IMG/VR virus record: IMGVR_UViG_3300019892_000002
Location: 1-31,723 of that record
Direction: 5' to 3' (one strand)
DNA from: a virus
Length of the DNA: 31,723 nucleotides
In this document: positions 13,564 through 21,380 of the stretch, piece by piece
Numbering within the stretch: position 1 is the stretch's first letter
Layout: the number at the start of each line of letters is the position of its first letter
Notes under the pieces: model-generated
Database searches by the model: none
The model's input: only the letters and a program-made list of their open reading frames with translations
Told to the model about the DNA's origin: nothing
Made by a program: the position numbers and the translations under genes

Positions 13564-14025
13564 TCACATTGTCTCATCTCTCCATTCAAGAAATTCATAT
13601 GCAAGCTGTTCTGCCTTTCGCTTATCGCGTTGGAAGAAATACTCGACGTTGAAAGTTTTTGCATGAGTGTCGATAGTTCCGTCAACAGAATTTGGATGAA
13701 TATCACGTCTGTATCGGTTGTTTGTAAAGTATCCCCATGGTGAAGAGATGATGATAGGCATCCGATATGCTAAATCACCTGCTCGCCGTAGCTCCTTCTC
13801 AAACCGTTCTCTGGTATGAGTAATGGAACCAAGAAAATCAGATGCCGTCTTCCGTTCGATAGCATAGTTTGGAGAAAATGTTTTTTCTGTCATGTCAACA
13901 CCATCTGTTTTGAGGCAGTAGTCTCCAGTTTCGAGTGTCTTTGTTGTCGTTTCAACATCATAATGACGGAATTGATATGGTCTTTTCTCACGAGTATCAA
14001 CGTAGACTTGGAGTGTATCAGTCAT
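13564..14025 (-). CDS. ERCC4-type (XPF/Mus81) nuclease
   Basis: 153 aa from ATG 14025 (MTDTLQVYVD), which overlaps the upstream gene's stop by 8 nt; two earlier in-frame ATGs at 14037 and 14049 lie deeper in that gene. Catalytic residues of the ERCC4 fold are visible: Asp10 in VDTREKRPY, GDYCL at 34-38, Glu56-Arg-Lys58 in AIERKTASD, and Asp63. Only the nuclease domain is present, with no helicase or tandem HhH, like other short viral homologues. Probable structure-specific endonuclease for branched DNA in replication or recombination. Second gene of a two-gene minus-strand operon. Confidence 0.9.
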   Translation of the reverse strand: MTDTLQVYVDTREKRPYQFRHYDVETTTKTLETGDYCLKTDGVDMTEKTFSPNYAIERKTASDFLGSITHTRERFEKELRRAGDLAYRMPIIISSPWGYFTNNRYRRDIHPNSVDGTIDTHAKTFNVEYFFQRDKRKAEQLAYEFLEWRDETM

Positions 14026-14557
14026 AGAACTCTCCATATAGTTTGTCAAAACTTTGTGAAATTTCTTGTTGTGTTATATTATAGTTGTCAGCTACCTCCT
14101 CAAACGAATCAGGATTATCTCGTGATTCTGATGGTAAATACTTCTGTCTAGACTCATGGAGTGTCCTGTTATATACCATGACACAAACCACGAAAAGATG
14201 CACTTCTAGTGGGACGTTAGTTCCGCTAAAGTCAAGACTGTCTAACCGTGACCGAGCTTGTTCCCTCTGGAAGTCATCAAGTGGCAGTCGTGACGCAACC
14301 ACCTCAAAGAGTTGAATCCGTTCTCGACGCCGAACTTCTTTCTGATTTTTGTACTTCCCTTGCTTCTGAAGATTTTCGTTATGATTCCAAAGACGCTCGT
14401 ATTTTTTACGCTGGTCTGGTGGAGCTTCTTGTGGATTGAAATACGTCGCGCTTGGTGATTCGATTCTGTCTGAATTGCCGTATTTGTCGTCATCAGTGTT
14501 GTTACTACTAGAATTGCTGTCCATAATAGAGTAAGAACATTCACTGTTTGTCCTCAT
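14018..14557 (-). CDS. TFB-like single cyclin-fold protein (possible transcription factor)
   Basis: 179 aa from ATG 14557, 26.5 nt from the TATA-like centre, so probably leaderless; an ATG at 14581 lies upstream of the predicted transcription start. Residues 1-75 are polar and probably disordered. Residues about 80-178 match the layout of one TFIIB/TFB cyclin repeat: a first helix set ending ARSRLDSLDF, core VHLFVVCVMVYN (119-130), and a final helix-turn-helix FEEVADNYNITQQEISQSFDKL. No N-terminal zinc ribbon. It may redirect transcription to viral promoters. The similarity is by eye; another HTH-containing fold is possible. Confidence 0.55.
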   Translation of the reverse strand: MRTNSECSYSIMDSNSSSNNTDDDKYGNSDRIESPSATYFNPQEAPPDQRKKYERLWNHNENLQKQGKYKNQKEVRRRERIQLFEVVASRLPLDDFQREQARSRLDSLDFSGTNVPLEVHLFVVCVMVYNRTLHESRQKYLPSESRDNPDSFEEVADNYNITQQEISQSFDKLYGEFYD

Positions 14558-14600
14558 TATAATAGAGGAAGACCTGTACACTTAAAGTCGTTGGTTCTAA
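14552..14600 (-). promoter_or_regulatory. repeated viral promoter module, copy 1 (minus strand)
   Basis: Reading on the minus strand: TTAGAACCAACGA (from 14600), TATA-like CTTTAAGT (14587-14580), conserved TCTTCCTCTATTATA, then ATG 14557. TATA centre to ATG is 26.5 nt. It drives the TFB-like and ERCC4 genes. Shared with copies at 15558, 15642 and 26633. Confidence 0.75.
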
Positions 14601-14634
14601 TTCATTGGAATAGAATGACTCTAATTCACAAAGA

Positions 14635-14642
14635 CTTATTTA
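14635..14642 (+). promoter_or_regulatory. TATA-like box CTTATTTA for gene at 14665 (leaderless)
   Basis: The centre is 26.5 nt before ATG 14665, again the leaderless spacing. It lacks the TTAGAACCAACGA upstream block of the repeated module, so this gene is probably controlled separately from its divergent neighbour. Confidence 0.5.
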
Positions 14643-14664
14643 CTATCACCTCATGATATAAAAT

Positions 14665-15219
14665 ATGACTAATTCTAACAAAGAAAAAAGAGTAGAGTGC
14701 CCTGAATGTGGAGAATCAATAATAAAGCGAGGATTGTTTGCTCATGTGTTTCAATCTTCTGATGAAGCACATGGAGATAGGTTTGAAGTCCCCGATGACT
14801 TCGACGTTGACAAGGCGGAAGAGATAGGTGAAGAAGATGTCGAGCTAGACTATCCAAAACGGGTAGACTTAGAAGAACAATACTACCTCGATACCTATAC
14901 TGGGAAGGCATACGAGGGAGCAAGAGGCTTGATGGTTCATCTCGGACAGATGGCTGGTCAAGATAATATACCAGAAGATGTAGCTGAGAGACACGAAGCG
15001 AGAGACTTCCCACAGGTCGAGATAGATGATGATGGTAACATAATTGAAGTCATAACATGGCAGAGTGATGATGTGCCACCACTTGAGCCATACCTTCCAT
15101 GGTTCACCGACAGGGAACGAGGATTTGTATCAAAACAGGATATTAAAGAATTTGCTGAAGAGCTAGAAGAAACAACAGGAGCAGCAACAGCAGATACAAT
15201 CAAAGAAGAACTACTATAA
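14665..15219 (+). CDS. zinc-finger protein (184 aa)
   Basis: The N-terminus has Cys12-x2-Cys15 (CPECGESI) followed by His27 and His36, a C2H2-like finger of a kind seen in haloarchaeal and haloviral proteins. The rest is very acidic with no enzymatic motif and ends in a helix (EFAEELEETTG..). Divergent from the minus-strand operon and just upstream of the repeat-rich non-coding region. Possibly a DNA-binding protein acting on that region; unproven. Confidence 0.72.
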   Translation: MTNSNKEKRVECPECGESIIKRGLFAHVFQSSDEAHGDRFEVPDDFDVDKAEEIGEEDVELDYPKRVDLEEQYYLDTYTGKAYEGARGLMVHLGQMAGQDNIPEDVAERHEARDFPQVEIDDDGNIIEVITWQSDDVPPLEPYLPWFTDRERGFVSKQDIKEFAEELEETTGAATADTIKEELL

Positions 15220-15332
15220 TAGTAATTACTGTATTGTTTTTACTCATTGTTGAGTAGCAACTATAGTAGTAACTGTAGTGGTAGCAGCAGTCGGGGCTTC
15301 CCGCGTAGGCGTTATTGCGGTGCTGTACTGCT

Positions 15333-15374
15333 GTGCTGTTGTTGTGCTGTTGTTGTGCTGTTGTTGTGCTGTAG
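15333..15374 (+). repeat. 11-bp tandem repeat GTGCTGTTGTT, 3.7 copies
   Basis: Three exact units (15333-15343, 15344-15354, 15355-15365) plus a partial unit. The surrounding TGCTGT and GTAGT runs extend the same G/T composition. It gives a spurious Cys/Val-rich ORF on the + strand. Confidence 0.85.
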
Positions 15375-15413
15375 TTGTAGCTGTAGTGGTAAGCGGTATT
15401 GCTGTGTAGTAGT

Positions 15414-15528
15414 TGATTCCCTCTATGTATCTTAACAGAAATGCTGTAGTAATAGCTTTAGTAGTACGGTATAGTTATGCTGTATTGCTGTGTTGTATTG
15501 AATCACCTCCATGTATCTTAACAGGAAT
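15414..15528 (+). repeat. two decayed tRNA-like 3' halves
   Basis: 15414-15441 and 15500-15528 share ATGTATCTTAACAG preceded by GATTCCCTCT or GAATCACCTCC. This resembles the T-loop, T-stem and acceptor 3' strand of the tRNA-like modules (CGATTCCCTCTATGTG). No matching 5' acceptor strand is found nearby, so these look like remnants or half elements. Confidence 0.45.
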
Positions 15529-15557
15529 AGTTTCAACTAACAGCTACAACTAAACAG

Positions 15558-15610
15558 TTAGAACCAACAGCTTTAACTGTCCAAATCTTCCTCTATTATA
15601 GTGAGGGGAG
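15558..15610 (+). promoter_or_regulatory. repeated viral promoter module, copy 2 (upstream tandem copy)
   Basis: TTAGAACCAACAG, TATA-like CTTTAACT (15571-15578), TCTTCCTCTATTATA, then GTG 15601 in the place of ATG. Same internal spacing as the other copies. The start codon position is mutated to GTG and opens only 14 codons, so this is a diverged or regulatory duplicate. Confidence 0.65.
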
Positions 15611-15641
15611 TTGTGAAAGGTGGTTGCGTTCTGGTGGTGAC

Positions 15642-15702
15642 TTAGAACCAACGACTTTATATGTCGCAATCTTCCTCTATTATAATGAGGGGAGTTAGAA
15701 TG
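15642..15702 (+). promoter_or_regulatory. repeated viral promoter module, copy 3 (before replication block)
   Basis: TTAGAACCAACGA, TATA-like CTTTATAT (15655-15662), TCTTCCTCTATTATA, then ATG 15685, with 26.5 nt between TATA centre and ATG. Sequence identity with copy 4 continues past the ATG through AGGGGAGTTAGAATGAG. Predicted main promoter of the 15,811-26,628 block. Confidence 0.75.
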
Positions 15703-15715
15703 AGAGCATCATTGA

Positions 15716-15754
15716 CTGTTATTGGCATCAGGTGGGTTCGATTCCTGCTAACAG
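15716..15754 (+). ncRNA. tRNA-like module 14 (diverged, in the leader of the gene at 15811)
   Basis: Acceptor CTGTTA 15716-15721 / TAACAG 15749-15754, perfectly paired and unlike every other copy. D-like TTGGCATCA. T-arm GTGGG 15732-15736 / CCTGC 15744-15748 with two G-T wobbles, loop TTCGATT. Shortest copy (39 nt). The usual second hairpin is not clear. It lies between promoter copy 3 and the chosen start of the next gene. Confidence 0.7.
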
Positions 15755-15810
15755 CATTAGGAGCATTGTTCGCTAACCAACGCAGTTCGCGGATGCAGTT
15801 CACTCTAACC

Positions 15811-16809
15811 ATGAGCAAATTTGGTAACACTAATTATTCGGCTGACACGTCAAGTAGTTCAAATAACAACGACTTCAAGGACCGAGAGCCATTCCTCCTC
15901 TCGACATACTCAATCATCACATTCACTCTCGCTGATGTCGGAGTGTACGGTGGTGATTACGGCGATACACTCATTCTTAACATGGATGATGTCGAAGTGC
16001 TTGAAGGGGTTGTCGGGAATCGAATCAAACAGAACGGCGAGGATTGCCGGGACAAAACGAAAGTATTCGATTGGGGACGATGGTTTGACCGTGATGATGA
16101 GATGGAGTTAATGCCCTTTGATGAAGATGGTGAGGTGTCCACTGCCGAAATTGGGCGACGGGTGACTGATGAAGCAGGCAGTAATACCTACAAGTACGAA
16201 ATTGAAGAAGGCGTCCTCGAAGTCCGAGATGACCCGGTTGAGATAGGAGATAAAGAGTTGTGGCTGAGTAATCAGAAGAAGAGCCGAACGCTGGCAAAAG
16301 TCCTCTCAGAGCGAGGTCACGATGCTGTTGATGATGATAACAAGACCGAAGACTACGGATGGTTGACGGCTGAGAATCAGGCTGACTTCGCGCTTCGACC
16401 AGAGCTAGAAGGTCGTGAGATAATGATGTGGTTTGAAGAGGTGACACTTGAACCAGAGGAAGATAACGACATTGAAGAAGAGGTAACATTCCGTGATTCA
16501 GTCATTCTCGATGCTGAGACTGAGACTGGAATTGTTATCCAGAACGATGAAGAAAGCGAAAACGCAGCAATGGAAAGCACAACCACAAGCCAATCACAAA
16601 CTGCAACTGATGGCGGGATGGCAACTCCTGATAATCCGTATTCAGATGTTGACTTGCCGACTGCGGTTGACAGTTTGATTGACTCATTCGCTGCAAGTGG
16701 GACTGATAATCGAGATAGCATTGAAAATGTGGTTTCCGACGCAGCACCAGATGATTACGAGCTTGACATGGATGTAGTCATGAGCGAGCTTCGTAGTCGA
16801 ATGGATTAG
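15811..16809 (+). CDS. hypothetical acidic protein, first gene of replication block (332 aa)
   Basis: The frame is open from 15661, but the promoter and tRNA-like module 14 lie inside that extension, so ATG 15811 (MSKFGNTNYS) is preferred; ATG 15685 remains possible if the message is not processed. The core (residues about 20-220) is beta-rich with DREPFLLSTYSIITF and VFDWGRWFDRDD. The middle is a Ser/Thr/Gln-rich linker, and the C-terminal 60 residues are helical (LPTAVDSLIDSF, VVMSELRSRMD). A nucleic-acid-binding protein such as an ssDNA-binding protein is possible from position only. Not recognised. Confidence 0.68.
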   Translation: MSKFGNTNYSADTSSSSNNNDFKDREPFLLSTYSIITFTLADVGVYGGDYGDTLILNMDDVEVLEGVVGNRIKQNGEDCRDKTKVFDWGRWFDRDDEMELMPFDEDGEVSTAEIGRRVTDEAGSNTYKYEIEEGVLEVRDDPVEIGDKELWLSNQKKSRTLAKVLSERGHDAVDDDNKTEDYGWLTAENQADFALRPELEGREIMMWFEEVTLEPEEDNDIEEEVTFRDSVILDAETETGIVIQNDEESENAAMESTTTSQSQTATDGGMATPDNPYSDVDLPTAVDSLIDSFAASGTDNRDSIENVVSDAAPDDYELDMDVVMSELRSRMD

Positions 16810-16843
16810 AATAGGGCAGTCTAACTGACTTTTTGAAACAATT

Positions 16844-17065
16844 ATGTTTGAAAGTAATAAAGAATTATACGAGACGCTAGAGAATATCGGAGAAATGGAA
16901 GTTGTTCTGGACAGTGGTGTGGAGCTAGTGCTTCATACTCATGATACTTACCAAGACCCAAATTCAATACGAACACAAGGAATACCAGAAGACGGCGGCG
17001 AATATGAATACGTAATCTTCGACGCAACTGACGTTGAACACTACAGCTACCACAAAGAGATATAA
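16844..17065 (+). CDS. small acidic protein (73 aa)
   Basis: Mostly beta-like, His/Tyr-containing (LVLHTHDTYQD, EHYSYHKEI). It is preceded by a 34-nt gap with a small inverted repeat (CAGT/ACTG) and T5, and its stop overlaps the next ATG (TAATG 17063-17067). No known domain. Confidence 0.65.
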   Translation: MFESNKELYETLENIGEMEVVLDSGVELVLHTHDTYQDPNSIRTQGIPEDGGEYEYVIFDATDVEHYSYHKEI

Positions 17066-17310
17066 TGGATGTTGATGAAGCTGCTGAATATGTGACTGAT
17101 GTTAGTGTTGAGTTTTCAGAGAAGAAACAAATCGAGCAGTATCAGCCTGCTGAAGCAACAGTAGGCTATGAAGCAGCAGATATTCCTGATGATGTAGACC
17201 CAGTTGAGCTACATGATACGCTCATGGAGATGGCGCGAGAGCAAGCCAAGCGAGACATCATGGCTCGACTTGAAGAGAAGATTAAGAAGGACGCTGGCGT
17301 GGACGAATAG
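17065..17310 (+). CDS. small conserved-looking protein (81 aa)
   Basis: The pattern EKKQIEQYQPAEATVGYEA followed by an acidic loop and a long helix (ELHDTLMEMAREQAKRDI) resembles a widespread class of small archaeal and viral proteins of unknown role, from memory. Translationally coupled to the previous gene. The 95-nt gap after it carries no obvious promoter. Confidence 0.65.
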   Translation: MDVDEAAEYVTDVSVEFSEKKQIEQYQPAEATVGYEAADIPDDVDPVELHDTLMEMAREQAKRDIMARLEEKIKKDAGVDE

Positions 17311-17405
17311 GGACTAATCCCCCACTCCATGTATAGTTTCTTTGAGTTGAGGCGTATGAAATAGCTCATGAAATGTAACTCATAGCAACAATAACTTCCC
17401 TCATT

Positions 17406-18887
17406 ATGCCTTCAGAAACAGATATTGAACCGCCGACGTTGTACGAATTGTCGCAACTCGCCAAGGACCACGGACTTGTTGGCGAGGAAGCAACGATGCT
17501 GTCAGTGTTCGTGATTACGTTGAATGGTGGCTTGGTAATCGTTACAGGTCCATCTCGAAGTGGGAAAGATGAGATTGTTGATGCAGTTGAATACTGCCGG
17601 AGTGGGTTTGACGTAGCAAAGATTCCGAACAGCACTTCACCAACTGTGCTATATCAGCGAGCAAACGAGTTTAATAATGCTCGTGTGCATCGGTATCCAG
17701 ATATTACGAATCTTGACGACCACTTGGAAACATTGCTTAAGCAGAATGGTGATGGTCGTCCGTCAAAACACTCATATACGGATGTCGAGAATGGGCGTGA
17801 ATCAGTCACACAGACTATTGAGCCTCCCAACTCGATGATTCTATTTCTTGCATCTGATAATCAAAAAGTCGATATTGACGACTTTCCAGAAGTCCGTAAT
17901 CGAGCAATGGTAGTCAGCACTGATGCGTCAGCAGATTTGACACAGCGAATCACAAAACGACAAGCACGGGTTGAAGTCGGACGGTATGAACAGAAGGTAA
18001 CGAATGAACGCGCTGAAAAAGTTCGTCGTTATGTGTCTAACATTCCCCTCACGCTCTACACTGATGATTCTGACCCCGGAGAAGTATGGAATCTAACACA
18101 CCTTGGATTTCGACAAGAGAATCCGCTTCCGAGCATCTTTCCAGAATCTCGAATGGACTTTGATAGGTTCAACAGATTCGTGAAAAGTGTGACAATGTTT
18201 CATTACGGCAATCGGATGCAGATACACACACCGTCAAAAGATGATACCACGGTTGGGTTGCTTTCGACACCTGAAGACTTGTGGTTGTCATGGCGTATCT
18301 TCGGAGAAAAGATGGTGCTATCATCACTCAATCTAACCGAGATTGACTTTGCGATACTCAATCTGCTTCGGACAAGAGCGCAAGCACTTGAGGTATCTGA
18401 GGTAATGACTGAAATGCGGAAACAGGGATACAACCTATCTGACCAGCAAGCGCGAGGTGCGTTGGAGTCAATGCTTGGGAAGGGATACGTATTCAAGGAC
18501 ACATCTGGAACGCTTGTCAAGTATTCTCCCTCACCGTTCGCAACACAAGATAATATCTCTCGTGATATTAGCATTGACTTCGAGACTGTCGTTGAGCAAA
18601 CAAAAGCTGATGCACGAAATGCTCTCGAACCAGATGTTGCAGATGAGTACATTGCTCGATTTTGCGAAGGAGATGGGCTTGTTACTCAGCATCCAATAAA
18701 CGGAGAAGAAGTACATATTGTTGAAACTGACCTACTTGATGAGGTGTCAGAACGCATTGAGGAGGAGTCAGAAACAATTGATGAGTCAAATCCATTTGGG
18801 GATGATGGCACACAAGATGAACCAGAACCAGAACCAGACGGTGATGAATCAGGCGATGGGCAAGAGACGTTCTCAGGCACTCTATGA
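17406..18887 (+). CDS. AAA+ ATPase, probable replicative helicase or loader
   Basis: 493 aa. Walker A GPSRSGKDE (48-56). The Walker B position is degenerate (VHRYPDITN, 94-102, no DE). Sensor-1-like FLASDN (147-152) and arginines in PEVRNRAMVV (161-170) follow in AAA+ order. A winged-helix-like segment sits near residues 325-360 (LEVSEVMTEMRKQGYNLSDQQARGA), and the C-terminus is an acidic Glu/Asp/Pro tail. The order resembles MCM/AAA+ replication ATPases. The ATGA overlap with the primase gene supports a joint role at the fork. It could instead be a loader or initiator. Confidence 0.75.
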   Translation: MPSETDIEPPTLYELSQLAKDHGLVGEEATMLSVFVITLNGGLVIVTGPSRSGKDEIVDAVEYCRSGFDVAKIPNSTSPTVLYQRANEFNNARVHRYPDITNLDDHLETLLKQNGDGRPSKHSYTDVENGRESVTQTIEPPNSMILFLASDNQKVDIDDFPEVRNRAMVVSTDASADLTQRITKRQARVEVGRYEQKVTNERAEKVRRYVSNIPLTLYTDDSDPGEVWNLTHLGFRQENPLPSIFPESRMDFDRFNRFVKSVTMFHYGNRMQIHTPSKDDTTVGLLSTPEDLWLSWRIFGEKMVLSSLNLTEIDFAILNLLRTRAQALEVSEVMTEMRKQGYNLSDQQARGALESMLGKGYVFKDTSGTLVKYSPSPFATQDNISRDISIDFETVVEQTKADARNALEPDVADEYIARFCEGDGLVTQHPINGEEVHIVETDLLDEVSERIEEESETIDESNPFGDDGTQDEPEPEPDGDESGDGQETFSGTL

Positions 18888-20113
18888 GTCTTGATGTCGG
18901 ATTACTCTATGAAGTGTCAAAAATATGGGTTCCAGACTTCCCACGACAAGTTACCTTTTCTGGTGAGAAAAAACAAAAAAGAGTTAATTCAAGAAGTGAG
19001 CTAGTATCGAGTCTTTCAAATGCAGCAGCAAATGGTGGTCCCGGTTTTGTGTCAGCATATTCATTCCCAAACGGTCACTCAAAAGATGGGAATATTCCAA
19101 AAGTTGACACGTTGTTCCTTGATTTAGATATACCAAAAAATGAAGGAGTGTATCACCCCGGACAAGGTGGGACCAAAGAAGAATGGATGCAAGATATGAG
19201 CAAGCTATTGGTTCGGGCTAAACTGGTTGCTCGAACGATACTTGATGCTGAACTTGAAGACCATGTGCGTGTCACATTGAGTGGTCACAAGGGTATTCAT
19301 ATCTACATTGACTTTGAGGCAGTTAGCAACGACCTTGGTAGCATTGACCAATATAAGAATGGCTTGGCTAGTTATGCAAATCAAATGCTTGACTTCTTCG
19401 CCAAAGATGGAGCGCAAGACATACACAAATGGGTTGATGTGACATCTGATGATTTGGGTCGATTGGCACGGCATCCTAACACTCCTCACCATGGAGCAAA
19501 ACACGTTGACAGGACGCCGTACTGTGTTGCATCATCAGTCAAAGAGCTAGCTACAATGACTCCTTCATTGTATCTTGCTGCAACAATGCAGCCTCGACCT
19601 CCGATTGGCTCAGGACGTAATCCGTCTGCAAAAGCACACAGTGTTGTTGAACAGAATATTGAGAAGTCCGATTCATCCACGTCGCGTAGCATATCCAAGT
19701 CGAAACACCGCGATGAGGATGCACTCAATGAGTATAAACAGCAGTCCAACGACAGTATTGACCTCGAAACAGTTGAAGAATTGCTTGTCAAAAACAAACC
19801 ATGTATCATGGCATGGCGAGAGCGAGATGATGCCTATGACTACGGACAGCACTCACGAGATATGGAGATTAACGTCATTAAAAAGCTCGCCAAACATGAT
19901 GTTCCAATTGATGTGATGGTTGATTTCTTCCGCCCTATTCCGGGCTTTGATGAGGAATACAGCATCAATCTGATTGAAGACATCATTGCTCGGTATCATC
20001 CAAGTTCATTCGTCTGCAAGAATGTCATCAATTCTGGAGGCGAATTTTGCCTTGGAGAAAGTTGTAGCGTATATCAAAGAAACGACGACCTTGACTTACA
20101 CAATGACACTTAG
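18884..20113 (+). CDS. archaeo-eukaryotic DNA primase, PriS-like with PriL-like C-terminal domain
   Basis: 409 aa. Catalytic DLD (80-82) in TLFLDLDIP, SGHKGIHIYIDF (133-144) and RLARHPNTPHHG (193-204) are the three hallmark motifs of AEP/PriS primases. The C-terminal region holds four cysteines (307, 378, 389, 394) spaced like the PriL 4Fe-4S domain, so the two archaeal primase subunits appear fused in one chain. It synthesises primers for the viral PolB. Overlaps the AAA+ gene by 4 nt and the phosphoesterase gene by 11 nt. Confidence 0.92.
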   Translation: MSLDVGLLYEVSKIWVPDFPRQVTFSGEKKQKRVNSRSELVSSLSNAAANGGPGFVSAYSFPNGHSKDGNIPKVDTLFLDLDIPKNEGVYHPGQGGTKEEWMQDMSKLLVRAKLVARTILDAELEDHVRVTLSGHKGIHIYIDFEAVSNDLGSIDQYKNGLASYANQMLDFFAKDGAQDIHKWVDVTSDDLGRLARHPNTPHHGAKHVDRTPYCVASSVKELATMTPSLYLAATMQPRPPIGSGRNPSAKAHSVVEQNIEKSDSSTSRSISKSKHRDEDALNEYKQQSNDSIDLETVEELLVKNKPCIMAWRERDDAYDYGQHSRDMEINVIKKLAKHDVPIDVMVDFFRPIPGFDEEYSINLIEDIIARYHPSSFVCKNVINSGGEFCLGESCSVYQRNDDLDLHNDT

Positions 20114-21344
20114 CCAAACTAAACGAACTATTTTGCAGCAGCTTTCCGAAGAAACAATGACGTATAAACAGATTGCAGATATGTGTAATATCTCGATGAG
20201 TACCGCTCGTGGTCACATTACAGACCTAGAGAATAATGGATATGATATTACATCCGCGCTTAATGGACGAGTAAAAGAAATGTCAGCAGATGGTGGCTAC
20301 GAAATGGAAAACACACAACCAGATGATGTTGACAGCCACACCGAGAATCGAACAGAAACCTATATTGAGGAAACAAAGTCCAAGCGTCAGAAGTCAAAGC
20401 TGCTGACTGAGCATATGCAGAGTATGGAGCGACGGCTTGCTGGTCTATTAAAAGAATCAGAACCAGCAGTTGCAGATGGTGGGCTTGAAGTGCGAGATTC
20501 GCATGAAGATGTTGTGATTCACCGCACTGATGCTCATTTTGGTGATGAAGTGACTGATGAATTTGGGAATACTGTTTTCGACACAGAAATTGCAGAACGT
20601 CGAGAACGCTATATTACTAACAAAACGATGGACCTCATTGAGCGGCAGAATGAAGCCGGTATCAAGTACGATACGGCTCACCTACTCCTCGGTGGGGACC
20701 ATGTGACAGGCGAAAACATCTATCCGAAACAGCAAGCTGAGATACGAGAAACTCTTGACGAGCAGATTGATACTGCATTTGAGATTTACTGGGAGCAGAT
20801 TCAGCAACTCTCTCGAAAGTTCCCACAAGTACAAGTTGTGTGTCAGCCGGGTAATCATGGCTCCCTCGGAGCAAGCGTGTCTGATGGAGCTAATTCTGAC
20901 CGACTGCTATACATGATGCTTGATAAAGCTCTTCGGACGAGTGACTTAGAGAACGTCACGTTCATTCGTAACAACTCGTCAGAATTTACTAACTTCTATG
21001 TCCGTGGTAATAAAGAGAGCTACATTCAAGATGATGATGGATGGCGGTTTCATCTCCGACATGGCGATAGTTCGTTAGAGCATATTGGTACGTCAGCGGG
21101 GAAGAAAAGATGGTACAATTGGTTGCTCAAACACGACTTTGATTTAGGCTACCGTGGTCATTATCATAAATTCGAGATTGATACTGTTCATGGTGGAACA
21201 CGAGTTGTAATGACAGGCTCCCCAAAGCCACCTGATGATTTTGAAGAGTCAATTGCAGAATGGAGTACCGCGTCAGCAACTATCCATGGTGTCAGTGATG
21301 ATAGACCAATGACATGGATGTTTCCTGTTGAATTTGATGAATAA
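20103..21344 (+). CDS. calcineurin-like phosphoesterase with N-terminal HTH
   Basis: 413 aa from ATG 20103, overlapping the primase stop; a longer frame from 19974 would lie deep in the primase gene. Residues 1-50 are a winged helix-turn-helix (MTYKQIADMCNISMSTARGHI). The metallophosphoesterase motifs follow in order: DAHFGDE (143-149), GGDH (197-200), GNHG (250-253), HGD (320-322) and GHYHKF (352-357). Relatives include Mre11/SbcD nucleases; the HTH implies DNA binding, so a replication or repair nuclease is the best guess. Not a full Mre11 and no Rad50 is nearby. Confidence 0.88.
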   Translation: MTLSQTKRTILQQLSEETMTYKQIADMCNISMSTARGHITDLENNGYDITSALNGRVKEMSADGGYEMENTQPDDVDSHTENRTETYIEETKSKRQKSKLLTEHMQSMERRLAGLLKESEPAVADGGLEVRDSHEDVVIHRTDAHFGDEVTDEFGNTVFDTEIAERRERYITNKTMDLIERQNEAGIKYDTAHLLLGGDHVTGENIYPKQQAEIRETLDEQIDTAFEIYWEQIQQLSRKFPQVQVVCQPGNHGSLGASVSDGANSDRLLYMMLDKALRTSDLENVTFIRNNSSEFTNFYVRGNKESYIQDDDGWRFHLRHGDSSLEHIGTSAGKKRWYNWLLKHDFDLGYRGHYHKFEIDTVHGGTRVVMTGSPKPPDDFEESIAEWSTASATIHGVSDDRPMTWMFPVEFDE

Positions 21345-21380
21345 CTAAATCCGTTGCTGTTTTAGCAAAACTTCTCTACA

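Larger units (their letters stand above)
15220..15660 (+). other. non-coding, repeat-rich G/T-skewed region (candidate origin or regulatory region)
   Basis: About 440 nt with no credible gene. The + strand is strongly G/T-rich from about 15,260 to 15,500. It holds an 11-bp tandem repeat (15333-15374), two related copies of a decayed tRNA-like 3' half (15414-15441, 15500-15528), and the first of two tandem promoter modules at the end. It lies directly before the replication block, so a replication origin is a reasonable candidate, but no defined origin motif is visible. Confidence 0.5.

Noticed and set aside
15247-15435. 62-codon Cys/Val-rich ORF on the + strand
   Set aside because: It is a direct product of TGCTGT/GTTGTGC repeats, low complexity, with no coupling to a neighbour.
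16025-16747. Overlapping minus-strand ORFs of 61-154 aa within the gene at 15811
   Set aside because: Ser/Leu/His-rich composition typical of antisense shadows; no promoter or start context on that strand.
20103-21344. Mre11 of an Mre11-Rad50 complex
   Set aside because: Only the phosphoesterase motifs match; an N-terminal HTH is present and no Rad50-like ATPase is encoded nearby.
21345-21380. Promoter or terminator before the gene at 21381
   Set aside because: A short TTGCT/AGCAA stem-loop and an ACTAAATC run exist, but the spacing fits neither the leaderless rule nor a clear terminator.
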